Origin: Aegilops tauschii subsp. strangulata
Taxonomy: Eukaryota; Streptophyta; Magnoliopsida; Poales; Poaceae
Assembly (NCBI RefSeq): GCF_002575655.3
Contig: NC_053037.3
Location: forward strand, 324,225,294-324,289,293
Direction: 5' to 3'
DNA length: 64,000 bases
Every line of letters starts with the position of its first letter. Within the stretch, counting starts at the first letter, position 1. The position numbers and the translations under genes are program-made. The notes under the pieces are model-generated. The model worked only from the letters and a program-made list of their open reading frames with translations. It ran no database searches and was not told the origin of the DNA. Shown here in pieces: positions 1-10,770 of this stretch.

Positions 1-600
1 ATCCATCGAGATCGTTCCATCTGCAGCACACGAATGGTAATTAAAAACAAAACAACAACATTAATACACGGATTAACTGCTGCCCAAAGATGCGTGCATA
101 AATCACAAGGTTTTATTTTCATAATTACTGTGGGTCTCCATGTTGTTATCCAGACGTGCAATGACAAAAATTAATGGCCAGTCAATTTACACGCAGAATA
201 CTAGTACAACACTACCCTTAGGAATTGAATACCTTAATTAAGCCACTCACGAAAAGTATACCTTAATTAATTAGCCGTGCAGCGAGCTCCACCCAGCAGA
301 TAGACAAGCGAGATGTGGCGGCACGCCGAGACAGCAGGGTCGAGGAGCAAAGCTTAGTGCGGCTGCCGCCTGAAGTTCGACCTCCACTATCCCGCCATCA
401 ACCGCGATGGATGTGCTCGAATCACGCCGCCGCCGACCTCGATGGTAGAGCTCCTCCTATCTCCCGCCGCAGACCGAGGATTGACCTCCTATGACGCCGC
501 CACCGCCCACCGACCGAGGATCGACCTCTTCTCCGGTTGCCGCTGCCTAGGCCGCTGCCGCCGTCTCTATATGTAGAGCGGCTGTTTTTTCTATGGATAT
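1..600. other. No gene recognised
   Basis: The sequence is GC-rich around 300-570, with CCGCCGCC-type runs. Short reading frames occur on both strands, but none shows a recognisable domain, start context or splice structure. It is probably inner CACTA-3 sequence. Confidence 0.4.
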
Positions 601-769
601 CCGCAGAGCGGCTGTTTACACGATATCTCACCGTAACTCAATTATATGGATAGGGTAGTACATCACATACGGTTATGTAATGGCAACCGTGTCTAACCTA
701 CGTTGTCTTCTCACACGGTTTAGTGCGGAAATCGTGTGTGACGTTGTAATACCTAACACAAATGACATG

Positions 770-778
770 TATAAAAGG
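770..778 (+). promoter_or_regulatory. TATA box of the GRF gene
   Basis: TATAAAAGG lies about 135 bp upstream of the ATG at 906, a normal plant spacing with a 5' UTR of about 100 nt. It is the only good TATA match upstream of the gene on this strand. Confidence 0.5.
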
Positions 779-905
779 TGTGCCGTATACAAAATATAGT
801 GCCATAAGTAGTTCCCGACCGTTAGCTTATCTCTACAGTTTCCCCATTTCCCCCAAAACCCTACATAGCCTCCAAATTCCCTCGCGTGGCGCTGACATTG
901 GGGGA

Positions 906-1651
906 ATGCGGACGAGTGGTGCTGATGGTTTCGGTGCGGCTGCTCCTGCTCATATCGCCGCCACGACGGCGGCCGCTGCCAAGCACTTGCCTAAGGTCAT
1001 CAAAAGGCAGGTGTACTACGGATCCGAATCGTCCTGTCAGGTTCCAATCTATCCCGATCTTTGTAGCATGTCCAAAGTATAGCTCCTTAATAAATCCGTC
1101 CTGAATGACCCCCCTCCCCCAGGAAAGCGATCTGCCGCCGGATCCGGAGCATGACTCCAGACTCCCGCAACACGAGTTCGACTCCGAGGTTTGCGCCATC
1201 GAGAAGTACCAAAAGCTGAGTTGTGTGCATGGGCACACTCCCGCTCGACGTGTATGCACGGAGGGATTCGACATTGGCAGGCGGTTTCTCAGTTGCCCCT
1301 TAGAGGTTAGTGCAAATTAAGTTCATCATTTTACTTCAGTTAATGCCACCGCTCATCCTGAATACTATTTAACATTGGCAGGGATATGAGGCTTGTGCCT
1401 TTGTTAACTGGCTGGATGAAGAATGGCATGGCAGGGCTCAGAGTGTTATCACCAAGCTCGCAGAAGATAACATAAAGCTGAAGAAGAAACTGGCTGATCT
1501 GAAATGTACAATTAGTATGATGAAGCAAGAAAGAATCAATCACATGCAACAGATGAAAGCAAGAGACAAGAAGGAACTAGCATGTGTAGTTGTGGTTGTC
1601 GCATTAGCCATGTTCTATGCGCTGTTTGCAATGATTAGGGGTTTTGTTTGA
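906..1651 (+). CDS. GRF-type zinc-finger protein with C-terminal membrane segment
   Basis: This three-exon model gives about 207 residues: 906-1076, 1123-1305 and 1382-1651. All junctions are in phase 0 with GT..AG borders. Exon 1 is an Ala-rich leader. The exon 2/3 join makes a GRF-like zinc finger at about residues 89-133: a Cys-x-His start, PARRVC, GRRFLSCP, then CAFVNWLDEEW. Exon 3 continues as a Lys/Glu-rich coiled coil and ends in a hydrophobic segment (ELACVVVVVALAMFYALF), likely a tail anchor. GRF fingers bind nucleic acids, but the role of this short plant type is unknown. The gene lies inside CACTA-3, so it is probably element cargo or an element gene. The first intron is only 46 nt, below the usual plant minimum, so exon 1 is the weakest part. 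Confidence 0.65.
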
Positions 1652-2154
1652 TAGTATTGCTAAAGGACATCTAGATGTGTTGTAAGTAACGCACATCTAG
1701 GTCCTATGCCATTGATGTTACGCGAAGATTCGTGCAGATATTTTTCTTTGTCTTTTTTTCTTTTCCTTTCTAGTTTGATTATTACTAGATTTATCAATAA
1801 GAAGAGCTCAATGTATTGCTTGCCAACTGTCCTACTCCGTTCGTACCGGTACTGGTGCATAATCCCAAAACTCGTTCCTTGTTTTTGTCCAAAAAAAGGA
1901 AACATGCCAAATAGCCAATAGGAGTCCTGCGCAACCCCGGGAATTTGGAGCGACTGGGTACAAATAATTGCAGTTGATTATATCAGCGGATAGATAATAT
2001 GTCAACCCCCGCTTCAATTCCCCCCCCCCCCCGGGGCAAAAAAAAATCCCCGCTTCAATTGGCAGTTCCTCCTCTCTGCATAAGCCGCTTAAGTGTCCAC
2101 CATCTTCATTGTCCCTGGCAGGCTGCGCTACACACTGGTACACACTCTGCAGGC
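1652..2154. other. Spacer between the two CACTA-3 genes
   Basis: This stretch probably contains the 3' UTR of the GRF gene, AT-rich to about 1920, and the 5' side of the acidic reading frame. A C-run with GGGG lies at 2019-2036. No other feature was seen. Confidence 0.4.
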
Positions 2155-2543
2155 ATGTCAAGCAACAGCGAGGACGATAGTTTGGCCAGCAGTCTGGCGC
2201 CCGATGATAGGTCAACATCGGAATCATCCCGCTCAACTTCCATGAGTCCGGCGTTGAGCACATACCTCGATTATATCCGGTTGATGGAAGGGACGCCGCC
2301 TCCGGAGTCGTCAGAAAACAACCAGACGGACGAGGAGCCGTCGGAGGACGAAGAAGAGGACACCTACAGTCTGCTAATGATGAGGAGGAATGGTCGAACG
2401 AGGAGGAGGAGGACGACGACAACAACGACGATGACGACGGCGGCGGCGATGAAAAGCCAACGGTCAGCGGCAAGAATAGTCCTTGCCAAGACGATGTTGC
2501 GGGGCCATCCAACAACAACAACAACAACAACAAGAAGGACTAA
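2155..2543 (+). pseudogene. Acidic Ser/Asp/Glu/Asn-rich reading frame with a frameshift
   Basis: From ATG 2155 the frame reads a Ser-rich, then Glu/Asp-rich protein (SSNSEDDSLASSLAPDD, later DEEPSEDEEED). Near 2375-2385 the sensible frame jumps: the old frame turns into Arg/Thr repeats. The shifted frame stays acidic, with runs of Asp/Asn, a stretch of seven Asn and the ending KKD, and stops at 2543. The total length is not a multiple of three, which fits a one- or two-base shift or a missed tiny intron. No domain was recognised. Low complexity makes the coding status uncertain, but the acidic character either side of the shift favours a former gene carried by CACTA-3. Confidence 0.35.
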
Positions 2544-3064
2544 ATTAAGCAGACTGTATATATCTCTGTTTATCCTGTCAATCTCATCGCAGATGATTAG
2601 TAATATGTATTCGACAGAGATCTTCTACATTATCGCCCACAGGTTGGTTTGTTGAACTGTGTGCCCTGACGAGCACACAATTCAGAAAAAAGACCGTATG
2701 GGCTATCTATAATGATCGCACACAATTCTGATTACCGACCTATTTGCCGGGTATCACACACATCTTGTTACGCTGAATCGTTTGTGTTCACCTCAATCAT
2801 CGCAAACGGTTCATCGGAGTGAACTGTATGCCGTATATCACACACACCTTGATCTGGTTGCCCGTTTCTGTTGTTCTGTCTCATCACGAACAGTTCGTGC
2901 AGACCAACCGTATGCCCCTCATCGCACACGCAACTAAAGTCTAAACCGTGTTTGATGTATCATTCATTGCAAACGTTTTGCATCTTTTTTGACGGTATTT
3001 TTACATCACCGTTTGCGATTAATGCATCACACACAGTTTCGTCAAAGGGTATCTGATCGTAGTG

Positions 3065-3128
3065 TCGCATTAGCAGCATCCTGCAGTAGTGTATCCTTTT
3101 TAGCAATAACCTCCCCAATTTTAGACAT
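3065..3128 (-). pseudogene. Start of a gypsy gag gene, truncated
   Basis: About 21 codons from ATG at 3128 (MSKIGEVIAKKDTLLQDAAN) follow the leader. The frame is cut at 3064 by the end of CACTA-3. It is too short for domain assignment and is called from its position downstream of the LTR and leader. Confidence 0.45.
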
Positions 3129-3408
3129 GGTAGTAACAAACCAATCTAGCAAACAAGCAAACCGAAAGTGAATGAAGAAGATGAATGGAAGAGGGAAGAA
3201 GAAAAAGGCAAATCTTTTCGAAAATCGTTTTAGAAGTGGGGGAGAGGAAAACGAGAGGCGAATGGCGAATAATGTAATGCAACAGATGAGATTTATGATG
3301 GGTACTTGGTATGTCTTGACTTGGGGTAGATCTCCCCGGCAACAGCTCCAGAAATTCTTCCTGCTACTTCTTGAGCTTGCGTTGGTTTTTCCCTTGAAGA
3401 GGAAAGGG

Positions 3409-4937
3409 TGATGCGGCAAAGTAGAGATAAGTATTTCCCTCAGTTAGAGAACCAAGGTATCAATCCAGTAGGAGACAACGCACAAATCACCAATACCTGC
3501 ACAAAAAATCAAACAACTTGCACCCAACGCAATAAAGGGGTTGTCAATCCCTTCATGGTTACTTGCAAAAGTGAGATCTGATAGAGATAGATGAAACTAA
3601 ACAAACGATAAAGTAAATATTTTTGGGTTTTTTGGTTTATAGATCGGAAAGTAAAAGTTTGCAAAATAGTAGATCGGAAACTTATATGATGGAAAATAGT
3701 AGATCGAAAACTTATTTGATGGAAGATAGACCCGGAGGCTTCTCTCAAGATAGCAAATAATACGGTGGGTGAACAAATTACTATCGAGCAATTGATAGAA
3801 AAGCGAAAAGTTATGACGATATCTAAGGCAATGATTATGAAATATAGGCATCACGTCCGTGTCAAGTAGACCGAAACAATTCTGCATCTAATACTATTAC
3901 TCCACACATCGACCGACTCCTGCCTGCATCTAGAGTATTAAGATCATGAAGAACAGAGTAACACATTAAGTAAGATGACATGATGTAGAGGAATAAACTC
4001 AAGCAATATGATGTAAACCCCATCTTTTTATCCTCGATGGCAACAATACAATATGTGCCTTGCTGCCCCTACTGTCACTGGGAAAGGACACCGCAAGATT
4101 GAACCCAAAGCTAAGCACTTCTCCCATTGCAAGAAAAACCAATCTAGTTGGCCAAACCAAACCGATAGTTTGAAGAGAATTACAAAGATATCAAATCATG
4201 CATATAAGAATTCAGAGAAGATTCAAATAATATTCATAGATAAGCTGATCATAAATCCACAAATCATAGGATCTCGGCAAACACACCGCAAAAGAAGATT
4301 ACATTGGATAGATCTCTAAGAACATCGAGGAGAACATGGTATTGAGAATCAAAGAGAGAGAAGAAGCCATCTAGCTACTAGCTATGGACCTGTAGGCCTG
4401 TGGTAAACTACTCATGCTTCATCGGAAGGGCAATAGAGTTGATGTAGAAGCCCTCCCTGATCGAATCCCCCTCCGGTAGGATGCCGGAAAAGGCCCTAAG
4501 ATGGGATCTCACGGGAACAGAAGGTTGCAGTGGCGGAAAAGTGTTTACATGGATGCTTCTGGTGGGTTGGGAATATATGTGAATATATAGGCCGAAGAAT
4601 TAGGTCAGGGGAGTCACGAGGGGCCCACAAGGCAGGGGCGCTCTCTCCCCCTTGTGGCCACCTCGTAGCTCTTCCGACATGATCTCCAAGTCTACTGGGT
4701 GTCTTCTGGTCCAAGAAAATTCATCATGAAGGTTTTATTCTGTTTGGACTCCGTTTGGTATTCCTTTTCTGTGAAACTCAAAAACAAGGAAAAAATAGAA
4801 ACTGGCGCTGGGCTCTAGGTTAATAAGTTAGTCCCAAAAATAATATAAAATAGCATATTAATGCATATAAACATCCAAAACAGATAATATAATAGCATGG
4901 AACAATAAAAAATTATAGATACGTTGGATACGTATCA
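3409..4937 (-). repeat. Gypsy LTR, 1529 bp
   Basis: The LTR begins TGATACGTATCCAACGTATC (minus strand, 4937) and ends TTTGCCGCATCA at 3409, so it has TG..CA borders. It is preceded by a polypurine tract and followed by leader sequence, so it joins two internal regions. The AT-rich middle holds only incidental short frames. Confidence 0.75.
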
Positions 4938-6089
4938 AGCATCCCCAAGCTTAATTCCTACTCGTCCTCGTGTAGGTAAATGATGAAAACGGAATTTTTG
5001 ATGTGGAATGCTACCTGACATATTTATCCATGTAATTTTTCTTTATGGTGGCATGGATGTTTAGATCCATAAGATTCAAAACAAAAGTTTAATATTGACA
5101 TAAAAACAATAATACTTCAAGCATACTAACAAGGCAATTATGTCTTCCCAAAATAACTTGGCCAAAGAAAGCTTATCCCTACAAAATCATATAGTCTAGC
5201 TATGCTCCATCTTCATCACATAAAATATTCAAATCATGCACAACCACGATGACAAGCCAAGAAATTGTTTCATAATTTTTATGTGCTCAAACTTTTTCAA
5301 CTTTCACGCAATACATGAGCGTGAGCCATGGACATAGCACTATAGGTGGAATGGAATATGGTGATTGTGGAGAAGAAAAAAAGAAGGAGATAGTCTCACA
5401 TCAACTAGGCGTATCAACGGGCTATGGAGATGCCCTTCAATAGATATCTATGTGAGTGAGTAGGGATTGCCATGCAACGGATGCACTAGAGCTATAAGTT
5501 TATGAAAGCTCAAAAAGAAACTAAATGGGTGTGCATCCAACTCGCTTCATTACAAGAAAAAAGACACATCCGTCATACTTATGACACTACTATGGGTGGG
5601 CCGAACAAATTTTTTTTCTGTCATACTTATGACACTTCTAGGACGATAATTGTGACAAAACACGGTATCATCATAGATGTGGTGGGGTCCTACTTCTATG
5701 ACAAAAAATCATGACAGAAAATGGGCTTTTTGTCCTGGGCAGGCCGGAGACGCAGCTGCATGACATCCTTTGGGCCGTCCATGACGGAAAAAACCATAGT
5801 AGAAGCAAGGTCGAGGAAAATATCGGGGATTTCCCGGTTACGGTCAGTGGTCGGGGCCGAGTGATGCGCGTTTCTCTTGTACGTACGCGCGTGTGTGCGA
5901 GGCGTTGGGCTCTAGCTGAACCCGAGCGATTGCACTGCAGGCTCTAACTGAACCCGAGCGATTGCGCTGCAGGCTACGCGTTACTGAACCCGAGCGATCG
6001 ATCGGTCCCTTGCTGTTAACTGAACCCGGGCGATTCCTTCGCTACTGCTGCTAACTGAAGCCGATCGAACACTGCTGCCTCCTTCCCTA

Positions 6090-6560
6090 GATGAACAGTG
6101 AGCGTTCTTGATGGGGTTTGGATGAACAGTTCCCAGTGGGGGGTTGGATGAACAGGACCCCGTGGTAGTAGAGGTCGTTGCCGCTGGATGAACAGTACCC
6201 CAATCGATCGAGCCGGTGGATGAACAGGACCCCGTGGAGGGCTGGATGAACAGGACCCCGTGGAGGGCTGGTAGAACAGTAGCCGGTGGAGGGCTGGTTG
6301 CACAGTAGCCGGTGGAGGGCTGGATGAATAGTAGCCCGTGGAGGGGTGGTTGAACAAGACCCTGTGGAGGGGGCTGGTTGAATAGTAGCCGGTGGAGGAG
6401 CGCGCGGTGGAGGCTGGATGAACAAGAGCCCGTCGATGAACAATCACAGGTGGAGGCTGGAGGAGGTCGACGGTGGATGAACAGGAGCCCGTGGAGGCTG
6501 GAGGAGGTCGACAGTGGAGATGAACAGTATCCCGTGGAGTCCCGTTTTGCGGTACGCCAC
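6090..6560 (+). repeat. Subterminal repeat array, Jorge-1 B end
   Basis: There are more than a dozen imperfect 26-30 bp units built on GGCTGGATGAACAGGACCCC, with variants ending GTGGAGG. In En/Spm such arrays are where the element-encoded TnpA protein binds. Long reading frames across this array are by-products of the repeat. Confidence 0.7.
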
Positions 6561-7179
6561 ACCCCTCTCGATGAACAGGACCCCCCTTTCGACCGTAGCG
6601 CTCCAACACAAGTCCGTTTTCTCCGTTTTGCGGTACGCCACACCCCTCCCAATCAACAGGACCCCGTTTCCACCGTAGAAGGTCCGTTTCCTCCATTTTG
6701 CGGTATGCCAGACACCCCGATGAATAGGATCCTGTTTCCATCATCGCCGGTTGAACACAAGGCTGTTTCCTCGATTCTGCAGTACGCCAGGCCTCGTTTC
6801 CATCGGCTGTTCCGTCCAAGCCGGTTGGCTCCCGTTGAACAACACGCGTTCCGTTGCCTCCCGATGAACAAGACGCATTCCGTTGGCTCCCCATGAACAC
6901 GACGACACAGTTTCTCCGTCCCGACCCAGCCACAGCCATGTACACGAGCCCTGGCCGTACGTATGCGCGAGCAGGCGTTCGAGACCCCGCCCGTATGTAC
7001 GTACGTGGCCGTATTTACTTTCTTGCACCTTGGCCGCTGTACGTACGTGTACATTCTACATGCGCGCCTCTACTACGACACATGCACGCCTCTACATCGA
7101 CCAGTATGTACGTACATGTTCGCGACCAGAATGACAACACTACGTACGCTTCGACCAGGTGGGTCCCGACTGTTAGGCA

Positions 7180-8590
7180 TTTCCTTGCGTGCGAAGATGT
7201 AGCTGGTGGGTCCCAGCAGTCAGGGGGCGAATCATTTTTCCCGTAATATGGACGCACTTCCTTGCGTGCGAAGATGTAGCTGGTGGGTCCCAGCAGTCAG
7301 GGGGGAAACGTTTTTTCATGAAATACGGTGGCCCGTCCGGTGGGTCCCTGCTGTCAGGTGGAGGAATCATTATTTTGCGCGTAATAAGAGGCACTTCCTT
7401 GCTGCGGCCGTGGACCTAGCTATTAGCCTCTCCACGTACAGTACTTTTTCGATGGAAGTCGTTCCTTGACCACGTTGACCATGCCGCGCTGAGAGCACCA
7501 TGGCGGTGAACGACGGCGAGGCCTAGGAAGGGGACGACGTGGAGCAGGGGAAGACGCGGCAGTGGAAGCCCACGCGGAGAGGAGTATGAGGGTTCACTGG
7601 TTCGGCTGCGGTGTGAGGTTGCCCTTGCCGCAGGGCCTGGCCAGCGGTGGGAGTAGTAGGGGCGGTGAGGCCTCCGCGGCAGCACAGCCGGCCATGGGAG
7701 GCAGGAGCAGGAGGCACGACCGTCGCTGCTCTGGGCGGCTGGAGCAAGAAGACCAGAGGTTGAAGAAGCACTACGGCCGTTGGATGGACATCGTACAGTC
7801 ACTGGAGCTAGAATCGTTCATATTGACTAAGTTGACAAAGCCCTCCGTCCCCGTCAACTTAGTAGGCCCACAAGTCAGCCTCACACTATGGTGGGTCCCA
7901 GCTAGCAGGGGGAATATTCATTTTTTTGTGCGTAATAAGGAGGCACTTCCTTGCGTGCGAAGATATAGCTTGCGGGTCTGAGCTGTCAGCGAGGAGAACA
8001 TTTTTTTGCAAAATACAGAGGCCCTTCCGGTGGGTCCCAGCTATCAGGTGGAGCAATCATTATTTTGCGTGTAATAAGGAGGCATTTCCCTGTGTGGGCC
8101 CCTACTGTCAGCCTCTTCCAATGGCTGTTGTATGTTGACCATGTTGACCTCGCTGCGCTGAGAGCACAAACGCGTTGGACGAGGGCCAGGCCCAGGAAGG
8201 GAAGGACCCGGAGCCGACGAAGCCACTGCAGTGGATGCCCACGCTGAGGGGAGTATGAGCGCTGACTGGTCGGCTGCTGGGTGAGGCTGACGTCGTCGGA
8301 AAATAACAGGATGTGCGGGTGGGTAGAGGGATGGCCTGGCGGCAGCACAACCGACCACGGGAGGAGGGAGCAGGCAGTCCCGCCGGCGCTGGTTTGGGCG
8401 GCTGGAGCAGGAAGATCAGAGATTGAAGAAGCACGGCGGCCGTTGGATGGACATCCAACAATCACTGCTCTGTGTTGACTAAGTTGACAAAGCCTTGCGT
8501 ACGCGTCAAACAAAAAATTAGGACAGCGTCATTGTCAACCTAGTAGGCCCAGAAGTTTAGGCCCAGAAGTTAGCCTCCAAATATGTGGAA
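7180..8590 (+). repeat. Large subterminal direct repeats, Jorge-1 B end
   Basis: A roughly 650 bp unit occurs twice here (about 7340-7880 and 8020-8500). It contains GGTGGGTCCCAGC, a GTTGACCATGTTGACC motif and a GC-rich middle. At 7180-7320 a block of about 75 bp with GAAGATGTAGCTGGTGGGTC is doubled. A further copy lies at 37.4-37.65 kb on the same strand. Inverted copies in Jorge-2 lie at 33.3-35.35 kb. Confidence 0.65.
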
Positions 8591-8871
8591 AACAGCATAC
8601 ATCCCATTTGCCATTATTTTCAATAATTTACAACCCATTTGCTAATTCTTAAGGATATTTGAAGCCCATATTCTTTTTATTAGCATTACAGACCATATAT
8701 TCTGGGCACTGCTAAAAAATTCAACGAAACTTTGCATATTTCGGTGGGGTCCGAACTCTGTTAATCACGAAATTTCGAGTCAAGTTAAAAATAATTTTTA
8801 AAAAATTATATCAAAATAAAATTCAAAAAAAAATTCTCCACAGAAAAAATGAATGAAATTTAAAATCTTAA

Positions 8872-8992
8872 CTAGCAAGATGCCCGTGCGTTGCACGGAA
8901 CATGAAGATGCATTTGTATGAGTAGTTTATCTTGTGGGAGAAAAGACGATATTTTAATGTAATTGCCAGTTGGCTTTGGTTTTTATAAGAGT
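8872..8992 (-). mobile_element. Small non-autonomous Helitron, 3' part
   Basis: On the minus strand the 3' end is CTAG at 8875-8872, preceded by the hairpin CCGTGCAACGCACGG and followed by T, as Helitrons require. About 65 bp next to the hairpin match the complete Helitron at 47861-48100. The 5' end is split off by Jorge-2: TTTTTATAAG + AGT here and AGTAGAGA at 36956-36963 together rebuild the start TCTCTACTCTTATAAAAA of that complete copy. Confidence 0.65.
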
Positions 8993-10770
8993 CACTACAA
9001 AAAAATACACTTCCGTGATGATACGTGTTTGTCACAGTAGGTCACGTTTTCTGTCATGCATGTACATCCATGACGATTTTATGACAGAATCAAGATAGTC
9101 ATACCTATGCTGTCGTAGAAGTGTTCCATGACATTACCAAAATTATCATCATGGAAGTGTCCACTTCCATGGTGATAATTTGCGCGTCATGGAAGTGTTT
9201 TCGTCAAGGGTAACCGTCACGTAGCATCCACCGTAACAGGTCGCCATTAAGCTATCGGGTCCGGTTTTGGATTCGATAACCCGTTAACAGCCCGGACCAA
9301 TGGGGATTTTCCACGTGTAAAATTCTCATTGGCCAGAGGAAACACGTGTTGGCTCACCGTTGGGACAGATGTCCTCCACTCATTGGACAAGAGGCGCCTA
9401 TGATACATCGACATGTGGCACGACCCAACAGAGGCCCATTCCGGTGAAAAGGCCGGCCCGTTTGACTTGGTCAAAAGGTAACGGGCCGGCCCACGAAAAG
9501 CATGTTAACGGCCTGTTCGTATATAGCCCATTTACGGTGACAAATTTATGACAGAATCAAGATAGTCATACCTGTGCTGTCGTAGAAGTGCTCCATGACA
9601 TTACCAAAATTATCATCACGGAAGTGTCCACTTCCATGACGATAAATCGCGCGTCACAGAAGTGCTTTCGTCAAGGGTGACCGACACGTGGCATCCACCG
9701 TAACGAAACGCCGTTAAGCTATCGGGTCCGGTTTTGGATCCGATAACCCGTTAACAGCCCCGACCAATGGGGATTTTCCACGTGTAAAATCATCATTGGC
9801 TGGAGGAAACACGTGTCGGCTCACCGTTGGGACAGATGTCATCCACTCATTAGACCCAAAGCGCCTATGATATGTCGACACGTGGCACGGCCCAACAGAG
9901 GCCCATTCCTGTGAAAAGGCTGGCCCGTTTGACTTGGTCAAAAGGTGGCGGGCCAGCCCACGGAAAGCCTGTTAACGACCTGTTCGCATATAGCCCATTT
10001 ACAGCCCGCTAACCTAGGGCCCGTTTACGGCCTATCCGAATTAGGCCCAGTAGCGTCATCTGGGCCGTCCAATATAATTCCAGCTCGTTTTAACTTCCGG
10101 CCCATGTATGGCCCATGACATCTTTTGGCCCATATGAGGCCCTTAGTAACCCTCGGCCCATCAACGGCCCGTGGTAAAACTGGCCCATAATGAATAGTGT
10201 ATCACTTTATACCCATTAACGGCCCATTATTCCGTTGGGCCATTTCCAGCCCATGTTATCTTTCGGCCTTCTCAGGGCCCATTTATTCTTGGGCTCATTT
10301 CCAGCATTTGGTTAGTTACGACCCGCTACTGTCATTTTCTGCTTGTGGGCCAAATTCAGCCCGTGCTTACAGTCGGCCCGTTTGTGGCCCGTTAATACGT
10401 TGAGCCGTTTTCATAGCATCATCAAGTACGGCCGATTAACGATGGCCCATTATGGCCGGCCCATGAACGGACAATTCCAACTCTAGCCCGTTTACGGCCA
10501 TAAAGCGGTATGTTATTGGCCCATGTTTGGGCAATCGATCATACGGCCCGTAGAAGGCCCATTGATGATACGGCCCGTAGAAGGCCCATTGTTTCTATGG
10601 CCCGTAGAAGGCCCAGTGTCACTACAGTAAATATGTATCCCATGGTTATTGTGGCCTAGTTTAAACAAAAGGTTATTGCGGCCACTAGCAAACCGCGGAA
10701 AAAGAACTGCACTAACTACAAGCAAACAAATAAACAAGATAACAAGGAAATAAATAAGCAAGCAACTTAC
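8993..10770 (+). repeat. A-end subterminal region of Jorge-2, with tandem duplication
   Basis: A 467 bp block is tandemly repeated (about 9081-9547 and 9548-10006). It contains GACAGAATCAAGATAGTCAT, TTTTCCACGTGTAAAAT and GGCCCATTCC motifs. From 10000 to 10500 many GGCCCATTAACGG-like units follow. At about 10540-10620 three tandem copies of about 27 bp contain GGCCCGTAGAAGGCCCA. It is non-coding and probably holds transposase-binding sites. Confidence 0.7.

Larger units (their letters stand above)
1..3064. mobile_element. CACTA-type DNA transposon (CACTA-3), right part
   Basis: On the minus strand, sequence ending at 3064 starts CACTACGATCAGATACCC, a typical CACTA terminus. The 400 bp inside it repeat short motifs such as GCAAACGG and GTGTGCGAT, as CACTA subterminal regions do. 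Similar motifs recur at about 600-850, which suggests one element body carrying the GRF gene and the acidic reading frame between them. The flank beyond 3064 is gypsy leader sequence, so this element inserted there. The other end lies left of the window and the family was not identified. The target duplication cannot be checked here. Confidence 0.55.
3065..5547 (-). mobile_element. Gypsy-type LTR retrotransposon fragment, internal-LTR-internal
   Basis: Read on the minus strand, 5547-4938 is the 3' internal region ending in a purine-rich tract (AAGCTTGGGGATGCT). A full LTR follows (4937-3409). Next come leader sequence containing TTGCCGGGGAG and the first codons of gag (3128-3065). One LTR with internal sequence on both sides is the product expected from recombination between LTRs of tandem copies. 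The low-coordinate end is cut by CACTA-3 and the high-coordinate end by Jorge-1. The TGATACG..CATCA LTR type is abundant in Triticeae gypsy families, but the exact family name is uncertain. Confidence 0.75.
5548..8871 (+). mobile_element. Jorge-like CACTA element 1 (Jorge-1), B-end part
   Basis: The terminus CATTACAAGAAAAAAGACAC (one change from CACTACAA) abuts gypsy sequence at 5547. About 3.3 kb of subterminal repeats follow and match, in reverse, 33.3-36.96 kb of Jorge-2. The element is interrupted at 8871/8872 by a Helitron that carries Jorge-2, and it resumes near 36964. The 3 bp flanking the left end are CTT. The partner end is not in the window. Confidence 0.7.

Noticed and set aside
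1832..2533. Minus-strand frame of 233 codons
   Set aside because: It is antisense to the acidic reading frame. Its Ser/Leu runs mirror the GAC/AAC repeats on the plus strand.
6090..6560. Regularly spaced short repeats resembling a CRISPR array
   Set aside because: Units are contiguous and variable, without unique spacers, and lie at a CACTA end in a plant genome.
6016..6945. Long minus-strand frame of 309 codons, and overlapping frames on both strands
   Set aside because: It runs through the 26-30 bp subterminal repeats and the GC-rich unit next to them. All frames are open because the repeat lacks stops; composition is low complexity and there is no domain.
7562..7981. Plus-strand frame of 139 codons in the 650-bp unit (also 34555-34875 minus)
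   Set aside because: It is found in the subterminal units of both elements but frames are shifted between units, so it is not a conserved protein.
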